A stretch of DNA of 64,000 nt from Colwellia sp. (GTDB lineage Bacteria; Pseudomonadota; Gammaproteobacteria; Enterobacterales; Alteromonadaceae). The translations under genes and the position numbers were made by a program. The stretch covers positions 242,353 through 306,352 of the forward strand of contig NVWU01000005.1 in NCBI GenBank assembly GCA_002733765.1. The letters are read 5' to 3'. Below, one piece after another: positions 8,886-18,702 of this stretch. Numbering within the stretch: position 1 is the stretch's first letter; each line of letters begins with the position of its first letter. Under the pieces are notes generated by a model, which had not been told where the DNA came from, ran no database searches, and was given only the letters and a program-made list of their open reading frames with translations.

Positions 8886-9854
8886 CTAGCGGCTTGTAGG
8901 TAAAAATTTCGCGTCATGTAAATAAAGTTGTACATTTTCTAAGTTAATGTGGCTCCTTTCTATATAACTAGGAGAAAGGTCAATGGCGTTTTGTAAAAAA
9001 TATTCCGCTTCTTGGTAACGGCCATCTAATAATAAGAAATAGCCAATATCATTATATGCTTGAGCAGTGCTCATCACTTGTTTAAATAGTTGAAGTGCTT
9101 GGTTGTATTGACCTGTACGGACATAAATTAGTCCTAGGTTAAGTTTAGCTCGTTCAAAGTCAGCATTGATATCAAGCGCTTTTGTATAAAAATTTTCAGC
9201 CAAAGTATAATTGCTAGTTAAATAATATGAGTAACCCATATTGGTATAAATCAATGATAAATTTTCTGAAATAGGCATGAGTAAATTAAAAATTTCTCTC
9301 GCATATATATGACGGCGAGAAAGATCGCTGAGCACTGCTAAGGCGTTATAGGCTAGTAAAGGTGATTCACTATCCAGTGCGATGAAACGTTCAAATGAAA
9401 CATTTATATGAAGCCGCTGTTGATCTAATTTAACGGTACGTTCAAGTGCATCCTTAGCTTTTTCCATTTGCTTATACTCAAAATAATAAATGCCCATTTG
9501 GGCTAACGCAGGAACATGATCAGGTTTTACGATCAAAGCTTGCTTAAATGCCCTAATTGCTAATTCTGGGCTATCTAGGCTATTTTGAATATGGCCAATT
9601 TTACATAAAATTTCTATATCGTCTTTATCAAATTCAAGTGCTTGAATATAATAAAAAATAGCTTTTTTTAAATTATTACTTTGTGCTTCAGCTTCAGCCA
9701 GAGTTAAATTTTCCTCTTTAGATTGTATGTTATTTCTCGGTGATTTTTTTTCGTAACTTGAATTGCTAGTATTAGTGCAACCAGCAACAGCGACTGAAAA
9801 AATCAATAATAAACTGGAAATAGTTAAGTATTTTCTATTAGAATATATCATCAT
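8886..9854 (-). CDS. tadD: TadD-like TPR lipoprotein of the Tad pilus
   Basis: A 322-residue predicted lipoprotein. The N-terminal hydrophobic segment ends in the lipobox VAGC (Cys 26), followed by a polar linker. From about residue 50 it is a chain of tetratricopeptide repeats with the ALxxxPxxxxAxxxLGxxY pattern (AIFYYIQALEFDKDD, AIRAFKQALIVKPDHVPALA, AENFYTKALDINADFERAKL, AEYFLQNAIDLSPSY). TadD proteins are thought to help place the secretin in the outer membrane. The start overlaps the tadC stop by one base (TAATG), which implies translational coupling. It is the last gene of the tad operon. Confidence 0.85.
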   Translation of the reverse strand: MMIYSNRKYLTISSLLLIFSVAVAGCTNTSNSSYEKKSPRNNIQSKEENLTLAEAEAQSNNLKKAIFYYIQALEFDKDDIEILCKIGHIQNSLDSPELAIRAFKQALIVKPDHVPALAQMGIYYFEYKQMEKAKDALERTVKLDQQRLHINVSFERFIALDSESPLLAYNALAVLSDLSRRHIYAREIFNLLMPISENLSLIYTNMGYSYYLTSNYTLAENFYTKALDINADFERAKLNLGLIYVRTGQYNQALQLFKQVMSTAQAYNDIGYFLLLDGRYQEAEYFLQNAIDLSPSYIERSHINLENVQLYLHDAKFLPTSR

Positions 9855-10831
9855 TAAAACGCCTTATCCCAAACATTCATTATTTTTAATACCGCTGGAC
9901 CAATCGCCACGATAAAGAAAGATGGCCAGATACAAAACATCATTGGAAATATCATCTTAACGCCTAATTTAGCCGCATTTTCTTCTGCAGCTTGCAGGCG
10001 TTTATCTCGATACTCATCAGCATAAATTCGAATCGTTTCAGCAACACCAGTCCCTAACCTAAGGCTTTGCACAATGACAGAATTTAACCCTCTAATATCT
10101 TCTAAACCGGTTCTATCACTAAATTCTTGTAATGCTTGTTGCATTGATAATCCAACACGAACTTTACTGCAAACTAAGCCAAGTTCATGGGCTAATTCCG
10201 GATGTACAAAATCTAACTCATTTTTAACACGTTGAAATGCTTCTAATAAACCCAAACCAGCTTCACAACATACAATCAATAAATCGAGTGCATCGGGGAA
10301 AAATTTACGTAACGCCTTCATACGGATATTAGCTAGTCTATGTAAAATCAACGAAGGTACTATATAAGAAAGACCGATAATAAAAGCAAAAACATAAAGA
10401 GTAACTAAAAGGGAGAAACCACCAGAAATTTGCACCACAGCAATTGAAATTAATATCCCAGAGAATAAAGAGATCAGTTTAATTGCATTAAATAGCTTTA
10501 ACGCGTTAGTTGAATGAAAACCCGCATGAACAAGCAGTTTTTTGGTGGCTTTATCGCCAGAGAAACTACTGTTAATCAATGGGATGTGGTTTATTTTATT
10601 TAAGTTATGTTCAAGCGTGGATGAAAAATCCTCTTGGGTATGGGTAGCCGATAAAGGCTGATGGGTCAGTTTATCTATCTGCGCTTTTATTGGCGAATAG
10701 AGACCTGATAATAAATAGTAAAATGCCATCGCTAAAGTCACGCCAGCAGTGGCAGCAACAAGATAAATTAACCATTCAACCATGACTTTATTATTAGTAA
10801 AACTAAGTAATAAACCTTGCAGATATTCCAT
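9854..10831 (-). CDS. tadC: TadC inner-membrane pilus assembly protein
   Basis: A 325-residue polytopic membrane protein with a T2SS GspF-type domain. Hydrophobic segments lie near residues 18-45, 115-160 and 295-320. The cytoplasmic domain carries the typical FPDALDLLIVCCEAGLGLLEA stretch and LEDIRGLNSVIVQS. With TadB it forms the inner-membrane platform on which TadA acts. It starts three bases after tadB ends and overlaps tadD by one base. Confidence 0.9.
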   Translation of the reverse strand: MEYLQGLLLSFTNNKVMVEWLIYLVAATAGVTLAMAFYYLLSGLYSPIKAQIDKLTHQPLSATHTQEDFSSTLEHNLNKINHIPLINSSFSGDKATKKLLVHAGFHSTNALKLFNAIKLISLFSGILISIAVVQISGGFSLLVTLYVFAFIIGLSYIVPSLILHRLANIRMKALRKFFPDALDLLIVCCEAGLGLLEAFQRVKNELDFVHPELAHELGLVCSKVRVGLSMQQALQEFSDRTGLEDIRGLNSVIVQSLRLGTGVAETIRIYADEYRDKRLQAAEENAAKLGVKMIFPMMFCIWPSFFIVAIGPAVLKIMNVWDKAF

Positions 10832-10834
10832 GAC

Positions 10835-11803
10835 TTACACCTCTACTTGAATGAGTTTTTTTATCCACCAAATACCTATCAGCATGCCAGCGCCACCCCA
10901 TTTTAGTAGGTTTAATCCTGCAGGGGTTGAGATTAATATGGTGACATAACTTGGCGACGATATATATAAAACAGCAAAGAGCACAAAAGGCATTAACACC
11001 AGAACCCAACCTGAAAGTCGACCTTCTGCAGACAATGTTCTTACCTTTCTTTTAAAGGTGAATCGTTGTCTGATCACTTTTGATAATTTATCAATGTTTT
11101 CAGCAAGATTGCCACCAGTGGATTTTTGAATAGCAACCGCGCTAGAAAATGCCATTGCAGAAGTACTTGGTACGCGCTTAACAAAATTGAGTAATGCTGT
11201 GGTGGTATCATTACCAAAATTAATACGATTAAAAATTATCTTAAATTCATCAGCTAAATGACCGTCCATTTCCTCAAAAACAAGTTTAATGGCATCACTA
11301 AACGCATAACCGGCCTGCAAGCCTCTTTTAAGTACATCCATCGCTTCGGGAAATTGCTCTTCAATTTTCTCCATGCGTAGGGTCATGTCACGATTTAATT
11401 TTAGATGAAAAGCTAATAAAATCAATAAAGAACATAAGAAACTAAAGAGCCAATCTTGACTAAAAAAACTAATAAATGCAAAAGCAGAAAGACTAACCCC
11501 TAAGGCAATCGCTAAATATTGATGTCCTAACAGTTTTGAACCAGATATTTCCATTTTATAGGTCAAATTTGAAATCCAAGACAAGGATTCCAACCAACGG
11601 GTAAAGGGTGGTAGTTGTGCTACTTTATTATTGTATAATAAATTTTTTTCAATATTTTTGTCCTTTAACGCCAGTGACAGTAAATGCTTTTTTAACTGCT
11701 TGGTATCTGCTCTTTGTGGACTGTATACCGAAATAAACAAACTTTGCGCCAATAGAACGACAGCGGCAAAAACTAAAAGTAAAAAGATAAGTTGCGGACT
11801 CAT
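10835..11803 (-). CDS. tadB: TadB inner-membrane pilus assembly protein
   Basis: A 322-residue partner of TadC. It has an N-terminal membrane segment, paired segments near residues 95-135, a GspF-type cytoplasmic domain with FPEAMDVLKRGLQAGYAFSD and STGGNLAENIDKLSKVIRQR, and C-terminal membrane segments. It lies 11 bases after tadA. The STGGNLAE motif is the TadB hallmark that separates it from TadC. Confidence 0.9.
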   Translation of the reverse strand: MSPQLIFLLLVFAAVVLLAQSLFISVYSPQRADTKQLKKHLLSLALKDKNIEKNLLYNNKVAQLPPFTRWLESLSWISNLTYKMEISGSKLLGHQYLAIALGVSLSAFAFISFFSQDWLFSFLCSLLILLAFHLKLNRDMTLRMEKIEEQFPEAMDVLKRGLQAGYAFSDAIKLVFEEMDGHLADEFKIIFNRINFGNDTTTALLNFVKRVPSTSAMAFSSAVAIQKSTGGNLAENIDKLSKVIRQRFTFKRKVRTLSAEGRLSGWVLVLMPFVLFAVLYISSPSYVTILISTPAGLNLLKWGGAGMLIGIWWIKKLIQVEV

Positions 11804-11814
11804 AAACCCCCCTA

Positions 11815-13137
11815 TTAAAATTCCATGGCTGATTTATCAATACCATATAAACTATAGGGTATGTCGATACCCTTAATCGTTAATTGGTTATGAAATAGTG
11901 GAATAACACCTGTCGCTTGATAATGGCCTATTACTTTGCCTTGCTCATCTGTTTCTTCACGTTTGAAAGTGAAAATTTCTGACATGGTAATTACATCACC
12001 TTCCATGCCCGTAACTTCTTGAATACTGGTAATGCGACGGCAACCATCTTCTTGGCGTTGTAATTGCACCACTACATCAATGGCAGAAGATATTTGTGCT
12101 CTAATATTGTGTATCGGCATGTCAAAGCCGCCCATACAAATCATATTTTCTAAACGGCCTAATGCATCTCGAGGAGAATTAGCATGTAAGGTTGTTAGTG
12201 AACCTTCATGGCCAGTATTCATCGCCGCTAACATATCTATCGCCTCAGCTCCCCTAACTTCACCAATAACAATACGATCAGGGCGCATTCTTAAACAGTT
12301 TTTAACTAGATCACGTTGTGATATTTCGCCTTTACCTTCGATATTGGCAGGGCGAGTTTCTAAGCGTACGGTGTGAGGTTGTTGCAATTGTAACTCAGCA
12401 GAATCTTCTATGGTGATAATGCGTTCATTTTCAGGAATATAACTTGATAAAATATTGAGTAATGTGGTTTTACCACTACCAGTACCTCCTGAGATTAATA
12501 CATTCAATTTACCTTTGACCACCGCTTGAATTAATTGCCCCATTTCACTGTTCATAGAGCCATAGTTTATCAATTGCTCAGCGGAGAGTTTGTCGACAGT
12601 AAAACGACGAATTGATAAAGCAGGACCGTCAAGTGCTAAGGGGGGAATAATGGCGTTGACTCGACTGCCATCTTTAAGGCGGGCATCTACCATGGGTGAA
12701 GATTCATCTATTCGGCGACCGACACTAGAAACAATTCGGTCAATAATATTAAGTAGATGTTTATCATCATAAAATTGCACCGCTACTTTTTCTAATTTAC
12801 CGTTGCGTTCTACATAAATACTGTCATAGCGGTTAACTAAAATATCGGCAATGCTAGCATCTTCTAATAGCGTTTCTAACGGACCTAGTCCTAAAATTTC
12901 ATCAATAATTAGCTTAATCAATATTTGACGAATTTGTAAACTTAATGGCCTGGTTAATTCATTTAATAAACTAGAACATAAGTCGGTGATCTGGGTCTTA
13001 GCACTTTTGTTTTCCATGGTTTCTAATACAGATAGATCCAATAAGGTTAATATTTTGCCAAATATTTCCTGTTTAGTGTGCATATCATCAGGCGTTAAAA
13101 TACTAAAAGGATCATCTGATTTTTTATCATCTAACAT
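11815..13137 (-). CDS. tadA: TadA/CpaF secretion ATPase of the Tad pilus
   Basis: A hexameric cytoplasmic ATPase that powers Flp pilus assembly; TadA of Caulobacter drives both extension and retraction. Of 440 residues, the N-terminal domain spans about 1-170 and the RecA-like core follows. Walker A GGTGSGKT is at about residues 217-224, Asp box, Walker B and His box segments follow (RIVIGEVRGAEAIDML, TGHEGSLTTLHANSP). The start at 13137 (MLDDKK) is chosen because GGAGG lies five to six bases before it; a start four codons earlier would overlap that ribosome site. It overlaps the tadZ end by 11 bases. Confidence 0.95.
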   Translation of the reverse strand: MLDDKKSDDPFSILTPDDMHTKQEIFGKILTLLDLSVLETMENKSAKTQITDLCSSLLNELTRPLSLQIRQILIKLIIDEILGLGPLETLLEDASIADILVNRYDSIYVERNGKLEKVAVQFYDDKHLLNIIDRIVSSVGRRIDESSPMVDARLKDGSRVNAIIPPLALDGPALSIRRFTVDKLSAEQLINYGSMNSEMGQLIQAVVKGKLNVLISGGTGSGKTTLLNILSSYIPENERIITIEDSAELQLQQPHTVRLETRPANIEGKGEISQRDLVKNCLRMRPDRIVIGEVRGAEAIDMLAAMNTGHEGSLTTLHANSPRDALGRLENMICMGGFDMPIHNIRAQISSAIDVVVQLQRQEDGCRRITSIQEVTGMEGDVITMSEIFTFKREETDEQGKVIGHYQATGVIPLFHNQLTIKGIDIPYSLYGIDKSAMEF

Positions 13138-14377
13138 TATTACCTCCAAACAGTTTGCTGAAAAGGCTAGGTTTTTCTACTGGCAGCTTAAGTGGGAAAG
13201 TTTGTTTTATAATGGTACAAATTTCTTTATGAATGATCTTGTTTTCAGTCAGTTTTGCCAAGGGGTAACCTAAATCGGTACAAGAGCTGGCCAATTGATA
13301 ATTATTACTGACATAAAAAACACTCTCGATCGCTAGGGCTTTTTTAATATCATTAAGGGTAATATTAGTGACTTTTTTTGAATAACGATTAACAATTATC
13401 TTAATCGCACTCTTGTTAATCCCCATTACCTGCGTGAGTTGTTGAATAAGCGCTTTGGCTTCTCTTAGGCTGACGATATTTTGTTGCACCACAATGAGAA
13501 ATTGGCTCGATATAGATACTAGCGGTAAAGTGAGTAGGTCTAAACCACGAGATAAATCTGCTAATACCAAGTCATGATTCAGTTTTATTTTCCATGCGAG
13601 CCGTTCTAAGTGCTCAAAACTTTTATTTTGCTCATTATCAAGCTGGGCATAAGCTTTACTCGCCAGTAAACTTAAGTTTTTACGTTTAGTCATCATCGAC
13701 TTTATCGCGACATTATCGAGCTTATCAATTTCATTTAAGGCATCGGTTAAAAAATAATTGGCTTCAAGATTGAGAATGTCGGCGAGAGAGCCATAGTGTA
13801 AGTCAGCATCAATGAGCGCTATTTCATCTTGGCAAAGATCTGCGCTAATTTCTCCTAAGCAGCCAGTGATAAAACTAGCACCAGAGCCAGATTTACCATT
13901 AATGATACTAATAATAGGGGCAACTTTTTTTTCTTTTAAAATTTCATTGGCGCATATCGTTAAGGTATTAAATAGCTCCTGTTCAATATTCTTAAAGGGA
14001 ATAATATCTTGTACATGAAAATGCATTGCGGCACGAACAATGTTAGCGGCAATGCCATCACCTAAAAGTAACGTGGGCATATTTTGGTCAGCTAGTTTTT
14101 CAATAACCAACGGGTAATTATCTTTGTCGCTGTTTACTGTTAAAATAACTAAGTCAAATTGACTTAAGTGTTTAGGCATTTGGTCACTAAACTCAAAGTT
14201 TACATTGGTAATTAAGTTAAATTGGCTAGACAAGGCAAGTTGAACATTCAACTCGGTGCAAATAACCAAAACACTGAGGTGAATAGGTAAACTCTGCTTT
14301 TTTTTAACCGAACCATCAGTTTCAGCTAATCTTGCATCAGGTAGGTCAACAACATTATTGATATTTTTATTCTTCAT
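13127..14377 (-). CDS. tadZ: TadZ/CpaE-like pilus localisation protein
   Basis: A 416-residue protein with two parts. An N-terminal atypical receiver-like domain (about 33-145) is followed by a ParA/MinD-type ATPase domain (about 153-390). The deviant Walker A reads GKSGSGAS (161-168) where MinD has KGGxGKT, so the signature Lys of the second position is displaced. The IALIDADLHYG segment is the Walker A' region. TadZ marks the pilus assembly site at the pole. The C-terminus ends with a basic FSKLFGGNNVR tail. It starts 84 bases after the TadE-like gene, a gap large enough for an internal promoter. Confidence 0.88.
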   Translation of the reverse strand: MKNKNINNVVDLPDARLAETDGSVKKKQSLPIHLSVLVICTELNVQLALSSQFNLITNVNFEFSDQMPKHLSQFDLVILTVNSDKDNYPLVIEKLADQNMPTLLLGDGIAANIVRAAMHFHVQDIIPFKNIEQELFNTLTICANEILKEKKVAPIISIINGKSGSGASFITGCLGEISADLCQDEIALIDADLHYGSLADILNLEANYFLTDALNEIDKLDNVAIKSMMTKRKNLSLLASKAYAQLDNEQNKSFEHLERLAWKIKLNHDLVLADLSRGLDLLTLPLVSISSQFLIVVQQNIVSLREAKALIQQLTQVMGINKSAIKIIVNRYSKKVTNITLNDIKKALAIESVFYVSNNYQLASSCTDLGYPLAKLTENKIIHKEICTIIKQTFPLKLPVEKPSLFSKLFGGNNVR

Positions 14378-14461
14378 AATACTTCCTTAAGTAACCGTTC
14401 CTTAAAGTAGACCTTGTTAAATAATCGCTTTAAAAATAATTCCCGCTGAAAATAGCGATGA

Positions 14462-14977
14462 CTATGGGACAGCAGTTGGAAAGCAAAAAGTATAATCAGG
14501 TTGTCGTGTTACACCTAAGCTCTCTCTGGGCAAGGTAGTAGTAAAACTCGGAGAGTTCAGTGTTAAAAATACCCCCGGAATAATTAACTGGTGCTGGTAA
14601 TCTTTTATCTCTGCTCTAACCAAAATGATGTCTTTAACATCAGCTACTGGCGTACCATCAATTTGTAAATAACTGACCTGCAAGTTGTTTATACTTAAAT
14701 TTGGTGCCATGGGGAGCTTGTCAAAAAGCGCCGCTTCGAGCATAGGATCAAAAGCAGATTTTGCTCCATGATCAAAGTGACAAACTGTTGCTAAGCGAGC
14801 GCCACGTCTTGAGGCTTCAGTCAGTATATTCCAAACAAAAAATAATCGGCCAACTTCGAGTACGGCAAATAATAATAAAAAAAATACGGCACCAACCAAG
14901 GCAAATTCAATGCTATAAACGCCTCGCTGTTTGCTGCATCCTTTACTGTTTCTTACTTGCTTGGCTTTAATAGTCAT
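14462..14977 (-). CDS. TadE-like minor pseudopilin (TadF position)
   Basis: A 171-residue protein with a basic N-terminus and a prepilin-type hydrophobic segment beginning RGVYSIEFALVGAVFFLLLF, with cleavage expected just before the hydrophobic run. The remainder is periplasmic with a few Cys residues. TadE and TadF pseudopilins are processed by the TadV peptidase and are needed for pilus assembly. It follows the other TadE-like gene after 2 bases. By position I call it TadF-like, but the domain itself is of TadE type. Confidence 0.75.
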   Translation of the reverse strand: MTIKAKQVRNSKGCSKQRGVYSIEFALVGAVFFLLLFAVLEVGRLFFVWNILTEASRRGARLATVCHFDHGAKSAFDPMLEAALFDKLPMAPNLSINNLQVSYLQIDGTPVADVKDIILVRAEIKDYQHQLIIPGVFLTLNSPSFTTTLPRESLGVTRQPDYTFCFPTAVP

Positions 14978-14979
14978 GG

Positions 14980-15456
14980 TTATAAAGCCCTCATGGTATA
15001 GGTTGATATTAGCGGGAAACTCAAATCAATATCGTTACCTAAACCAAAGGTGGTAAAAGTATCAGAAAATATTGGCTGCCAATCGTAAGTCACGGTAATA
15101 GTGATAAAATCACCATTAATAGTGAAACTAATATCATCGTCATTCAGGTTAGGTAGTAGTAAGGTTGTGCTAGCACTTTGACCGTACTTAATTAAGCTTT
15201 TTACTTCTGTGGTTACCGCGTCTTTAATATTGATGATGTTAGTATCACCAGGTTTGGCGTTAGCCGATAAATAACGACTAGCATCTCTTAGTGTTTTATT
15301 CAGCGCATTATATTGAAACATTAACCGACCAAATTCAGCACTAGCAAAAATAAGCAATAATAAAAAGGGCAATACCAGAGTGAACTCTATCGCGGCCAAA
15401 CCTTTTTGTTTTTTTATATAAGCCATGTTACTGCTGTTACTAATGTTAGTTGTCAT
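14980..15456 (-). CDS. tadE: TadE-like minor pseudopilin
   Basis: A 158-residue protein with the prepilin-like motif KGLAAIEFTLVLPFLLLLIF (residues about 18-37), which fits G followed by x-x-x-I/V-E-F. FGRLMFQYNALNKTLRDASRYL comes next, as in TadE. The rest is a predicted extracytoplasmic beta-rich domain. AGGAG upstream of the ATG supports the start. It is tightly packed between tadG (9 bases) and the second TadE-like gene (2 bases). Confidence 0.85.
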   Translation of the reverse strand: MTTNISNSSNMAYIKKQKGLAAIEFTLVLPFLLLLIFASAEFGRLMFQYNALNKTLRDASRYLSANAKPGDTNIINIKDAVTTEVKSLIKYGQSASTTLLLPNLNDDDISFTINGDFITITVTYDWQPIFSDTFTTFGLGNDIDLSFPLISTYTMRAL

Positions 15457-15465
15457 ACAATACTC

Positions 15466-16803
15466 CTAAGAATCAGTACTGCCGGGGACATGGTATAACA
15501 CCATTTTATAGGGCCCTGGCGTATCCACAGGCTCTAAGGTTGCATTACCACCGCCAGAGCAATCATAGATAAACTCACCGATAACATAAGACTCTTGCCC
15601 TTTATGCTCCACTTTTTGGGTGAGAAAAAAGCAACCAACGCCCAAAAAATCAAGATTATTAGCACCGTTGGTTTCACCGTCACACTTGGCAATCACTACA
15701 TTCATAATTCTTCGTCCGGGGGAGGCCGGCAATACGTGACTAAAATTATCTTCTTGTGGGTTAGCGGTTAAACCTGCCGTTGGCGGTGTACAACTTGGTA
15801 TCGCTTTATTATTGTCATCTACATACCAACTCGCTCGGTAGGCTTTAGTTGCATATGCCTCAGCTAAAGCCTCTGAATTGATTACTCCATCCACTTCAAT
15901 GTCTGCCACTTCGATTTTCTGCCCTTGGCAAATATTTTCATCTCTTGGGTGTTCGTCAGCGTTTACTGGGCCGTTCCAAAATCCCATGCGAGTATTAAGC
16001 CCCTGTGCCACAGGGCCGACACTATTCCCCGGCTCTGTTGGCACAGACTCATTATCGGAGCCTGTGGTAAAACAAGTTTTTACAATATTATCTTCCCCGG
16101 CCATCGCAGTACGAATATCAGCGGCGCCAGAATTATTTTCCAGCCGAATTAGTTGAAAGTTTCCTGCGCCAATAGCAGATTCGGTATTAGAGCCAATTTT
16201 CATCATATATAAACTATTGTGTATTAAACCGAAAGGTGTCGTATTACCTGTGCCACACACGGCCATAGGCACTAAGTTAGTAAAGCAATTTTCTATGGCG
16301 GTGCTAGGGCCGGCTAAGGCAGTTGCCGACACTCGTTTATTAAAACTAAATACATTAGCTAAAAAATTATCTAAGCTTAGTTGGGTAAGTGATATTTTGA
16401 CAAATTTGGCATCTGGATCGGCTACCGCTAAAAAAGGATCAGCGTCGATAGAATATTCAAACGACAATACCGCCGTACTTGTCTCATCAATATCTGCTAA
16501 ATCAATAGCGCGGGATAACTCTTGTTGATCAGTATGGGCTAGATTTACTTGTAATAAATTTATCGCTGCTGTTTCCGCTTGGGCACGTGTTGCTCCAGAA
16601 TCTAGCTCTTTGGCAGCATGTAAAGCAGCAGCATCTACTAGGTTTTGCAATCGGCCTTTATTTAATAATAAATGGCCACCATCTAAGGCTAATGATGCCA
16701 AAGTGAGTAATGCTAATAAACTGATAACAAATAATACCAAGACATTACCACCTTGATGGTGTTTGTCTTTATTTTGATTCAGTACCTTATGAATAGTGAA
16801 CAT
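15466..16803 (-). CDS. tadG: TadG-like Flp pilus assembly protein
   Basis: A 445-residue protein with one N-terminal membrane segment (GGNVLVLFVISLLALLTLAS, about 18-37) followed by ALDGGHLLLNKGRLQNLVDA, the hallmark of the TadG N-terminal Flp-assembly domain. The remaining roughly 380 residues are predicted to be outside the cytoplasm, with scattered cysteines that could form disulfides, and show no von Willebrand domain that I recognise. It lies between the small lipoprotein gene (14 bases) and tadE (9 bases). Confidence 0.8.
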   Translation of the reverse strand: MFTIHKVLNQNKDKHHQGGNVLVLFVISLLALLTLASLALDGGHLLLNKGRLQNLVDAAALHAAKELDSGATRAQAETAAINLLQVNLAHTDQQELSRAIDLADIDETSTAVLSFEYSIDADPFLAVADPDAKFVKISLTQLSLDNFLANVFSFNKRVSATALAGPSTAIENCFTNLVPMAVCGTGNTTPFGLIHNSLYMMKIGSNTESAIGAGNFQLIRLENNSGAADIRTAMAGEDNIVKTCFTTGSDNESVPTEPGNSVGPVAQGLNTRMGFWNGPVNADEHPRDENICQGQKIEVADIEVDGVINSEALAEAYATKAYRASWYVDDNNKAIPSCTPPTAGLTANPQEDNFSHVLPASPGRRIMNVVIAKCDGETNGANNLDFLGVGCFFLTQKVEHKGQESYVIGEFIYDCSGGGNATLEPVDTPGPYKMVLYHVPGSTDS

Positions 16804-16817
16804 GATTATATACTCTC

Positions 16818-17075
16818 TTACTGGCTCAATTGACGAGACTCTTTCATGTTATAAATACTGCGTTGATATTTATTCACAACATTTTTGCCATAATTTCCAT
16901 CTAAGGTGGAAATTATTCCGTCATTTAGCTCTGCCGCATTTGGGTTAAGTATTTGTACTTGCTTAATTTGTGTATTTGATATCGCTAACTGGTAACTGGG
17001 TTGTTCTGCACAGCCCAATATCAGTAAACTTGCTAAGGCTAGTAACGAATTCTTTAGTAGGTTGGTTACTTTCAT
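16818..17075 (-). CDS. Small lipoprotein of the tad locus
   Basis: An 85-residue predicted lipoprotein with signal peptide and lipobox LILGC (Cys 22). The mature part of about 63 residues has no domain that I recognise. It lies directly after the secretin gene, where other tad loci carry rcpB or a pilotin-like gene. A role in secretin targeting is therefore a reasonable inference, but no sequence motif supports it. Confidence 0.7.
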   Translation of the reverse strand: MKVTNLLKNSLLALASLLILGCAEQPSYQLAISNTQIKQVQILNPNAAELNDGIISTLDGNYGKNVVNKYQRSIYNMKESRQLSQ

Positions 17076-17129
17076 TATTAACTCCTTTATTTCTATCTTT
17101 AGGGTTAGTTCGTTTTGCTTTAGTGAGTT

Positions 17130-18638
17130 TTAATCAGTCTTAGTCAGTTTTAGTTGATGGCCATAATGTTGATTAGTGCCACCATTATTAGTTAAAATAC
17201 TATTATTATTGCTAGTACTAGTACTTGCTGATTGATTTGGTGAGGTAGTTGCTTTAGGTCTGTTTTGTTTGGTCATTTTCCCTAATAAATAAAACTCCAT
17301 ATCGGATACCGGCACAAAACCATCGGTAGGTAAAGCAATGCCTTTTTTATTAAACGGTCTTACTAAACGAGGGGTTACCATGATAACTAACTCAGTTTGA
17401 CCACTAATATATTCATGGCTGCGAAATAATTGCCCTAAGATGGGGATATCACCCAAACCAGGCACTTTATTAACACTGTCGCGCAAGGTATCACTCAATA
17501 AACCACCGATAGCAATGGTTTGACCATCAGCGAGTTCAACGGTTGTTTCAGCCGTTCTTTTGACAATAGAAGGCACTACCAACGTTGAAGTTGAACCTGA
17601 AGGGGTAACGCCAACGCCATGAGAATTAGTGAGTTCACTAACCAATATTTTAAGGTTTAAATTGATTTTTCCTGAGTCTAAAATGGTGGGTACAAAACTA
17701 ACACCAACACCGAAATCTTTAAAGGCAATGGTGGTACCTTCTCTACTGGGGATTGGTACGGGGAATTCGCCACCAGCTAAAAATTCAGCTTTTTGACCAC
17801 TTAAAGCGGTAATATTAGGCTCAGCCAATATTTTTGCTAAGCCATTTTGTTTAGCAATATCTAGGGCAAAACTAAATTGCATCTCGCTCTTAATTAAAGA
17901 GCCAAAAAAACCACTGCTAATGCTTCCGGCTGTCCCTGCTCCTATGCCATTAATTATGCCACCAGTGCCGTCTGAGCCATCAAAGGTTAACAACATTTTA
18001 GAATCAAACTTTCGGGAAAGCTCAGTACTGACCTCGGCAACAGTGACTTCCAACATGACTTGATGGCCGCCACCAATAGAGATCATATTGAGTACTTTAC
18101 TTTTCCCTTTAATGACTGAGGCTGCATCGGCATAACCTCTGGCTAATTCTACAGCGGTATTCATTTTTGCCAAGGAAGAGGTTTGGCCACTGAGTAGTAA
18201 TTGTCCCTGTGATGTTTCTACGCCAATATCTTCACCGGGTAGATAATGATATAAACGTTGGCGTAAGCTATTTAAATCGTGAGTCACCTCAAGGTTAATA
18301 GTATCAACCAGTTTATCTTCCTCGTCCCATACCATGATATTGGTGGTACCTAATGTTTTACCGACAATATAAAGCTCTTTGGCGCGTAATATTAAAATAT
18401 CCGCAATGTTGTCATTGCCTATTGAAACGCGGCTAACGGTTTGATCCATTGTTAGGTTTCTTGATTTAAAAATAGGTACTTTTAACTCATCATTTATTAA
18501 GTTAGTGGGCCCTCCTGCTAGCACTGTTGAGCTAATAAATAATTGTGCCATTATCACTAATACATAGGGCAATGATAGGTAACGCAATAATAGATAATGC
18601 TTGATTATTATGATTGTATTCACGGTTACACCTTTCAT
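17130..18638 (-). CDS. rcpA: RcpA/CpaC outer-membrane secretin of the Tad pilus
   Basis: A 502-residue secretin that forms the outer-membrane channel for the pilus. An N-terminal hydrophobic signal segment (about 18-42) is followed by the pilus-formation N domain (LTMDQTVSRVSIGNDNIADI) and a BON-like segment. The secretin core contains VMLEVTVAEVS, the ALSGQKAEFLAGGEFPVPIP stretch and VPGLGDIPILGQLF, all typical of the family. The C-terminal tail is Ser/Asn/Thr-rich. AAGGA upstream of the ATG supports the start. Confidence 0.93.
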   Translation of the reverse strand: MKGVTVNTIIIIKHYLLLRYLSLPYVLVIMAQLFISSTVLAGGPTNLINDELKVPIFKSRNLTMDQTVSRVSIGNDNIADILILRAKELYIVGKTLGTTNIMVWDEEDKLVDTINLEVTHDLNSLRQRLYHYLPGEDIGVETSQGQLLLSGQTSSLAKMNTAVELARGYADAASVIKGKSKVLNMISIGGGHQVMLEVTVAEVSTELSRKFDSKMLLTFDGSDGTGGIINGIGAGTAGSISSGFFGSLIKSEMQFSFALDIAKQNGLAKILAEPNITALSGQKAEFLAGGEFPVPIPSREGTTIAFKDFGVGVSFVPTILDSGKINLNLKILVSELTNSHGVGVTPSGSTSTLVVPSIVKRTAETTVELADGQTIAIGGLLSDTLRDSVNKVPGLGDIPILGQLFRSHEYISGQTELVIMVTPRLVRPFNKKGIALPTDGFVPVSDMEFYLLGKMTKQNRPKATTSPNQSASTSTSNNNSILTNNGGTNQHYGHQLKLTKTD

Positions 18639-18702
18639 AACTTTATCCTTATTAGCTCTAGAGCCTCAGTGTATAATCGCTTAAACTTAAGCCACTAATT
18701 AT

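Noticed and set aside
12032..12376. 114-residue plus-strand frame inside tadA
   Set aside because: Antisense shadow of a well-conserved ATPase; composition is that of reversed coding sequence and it has no ribosome site.
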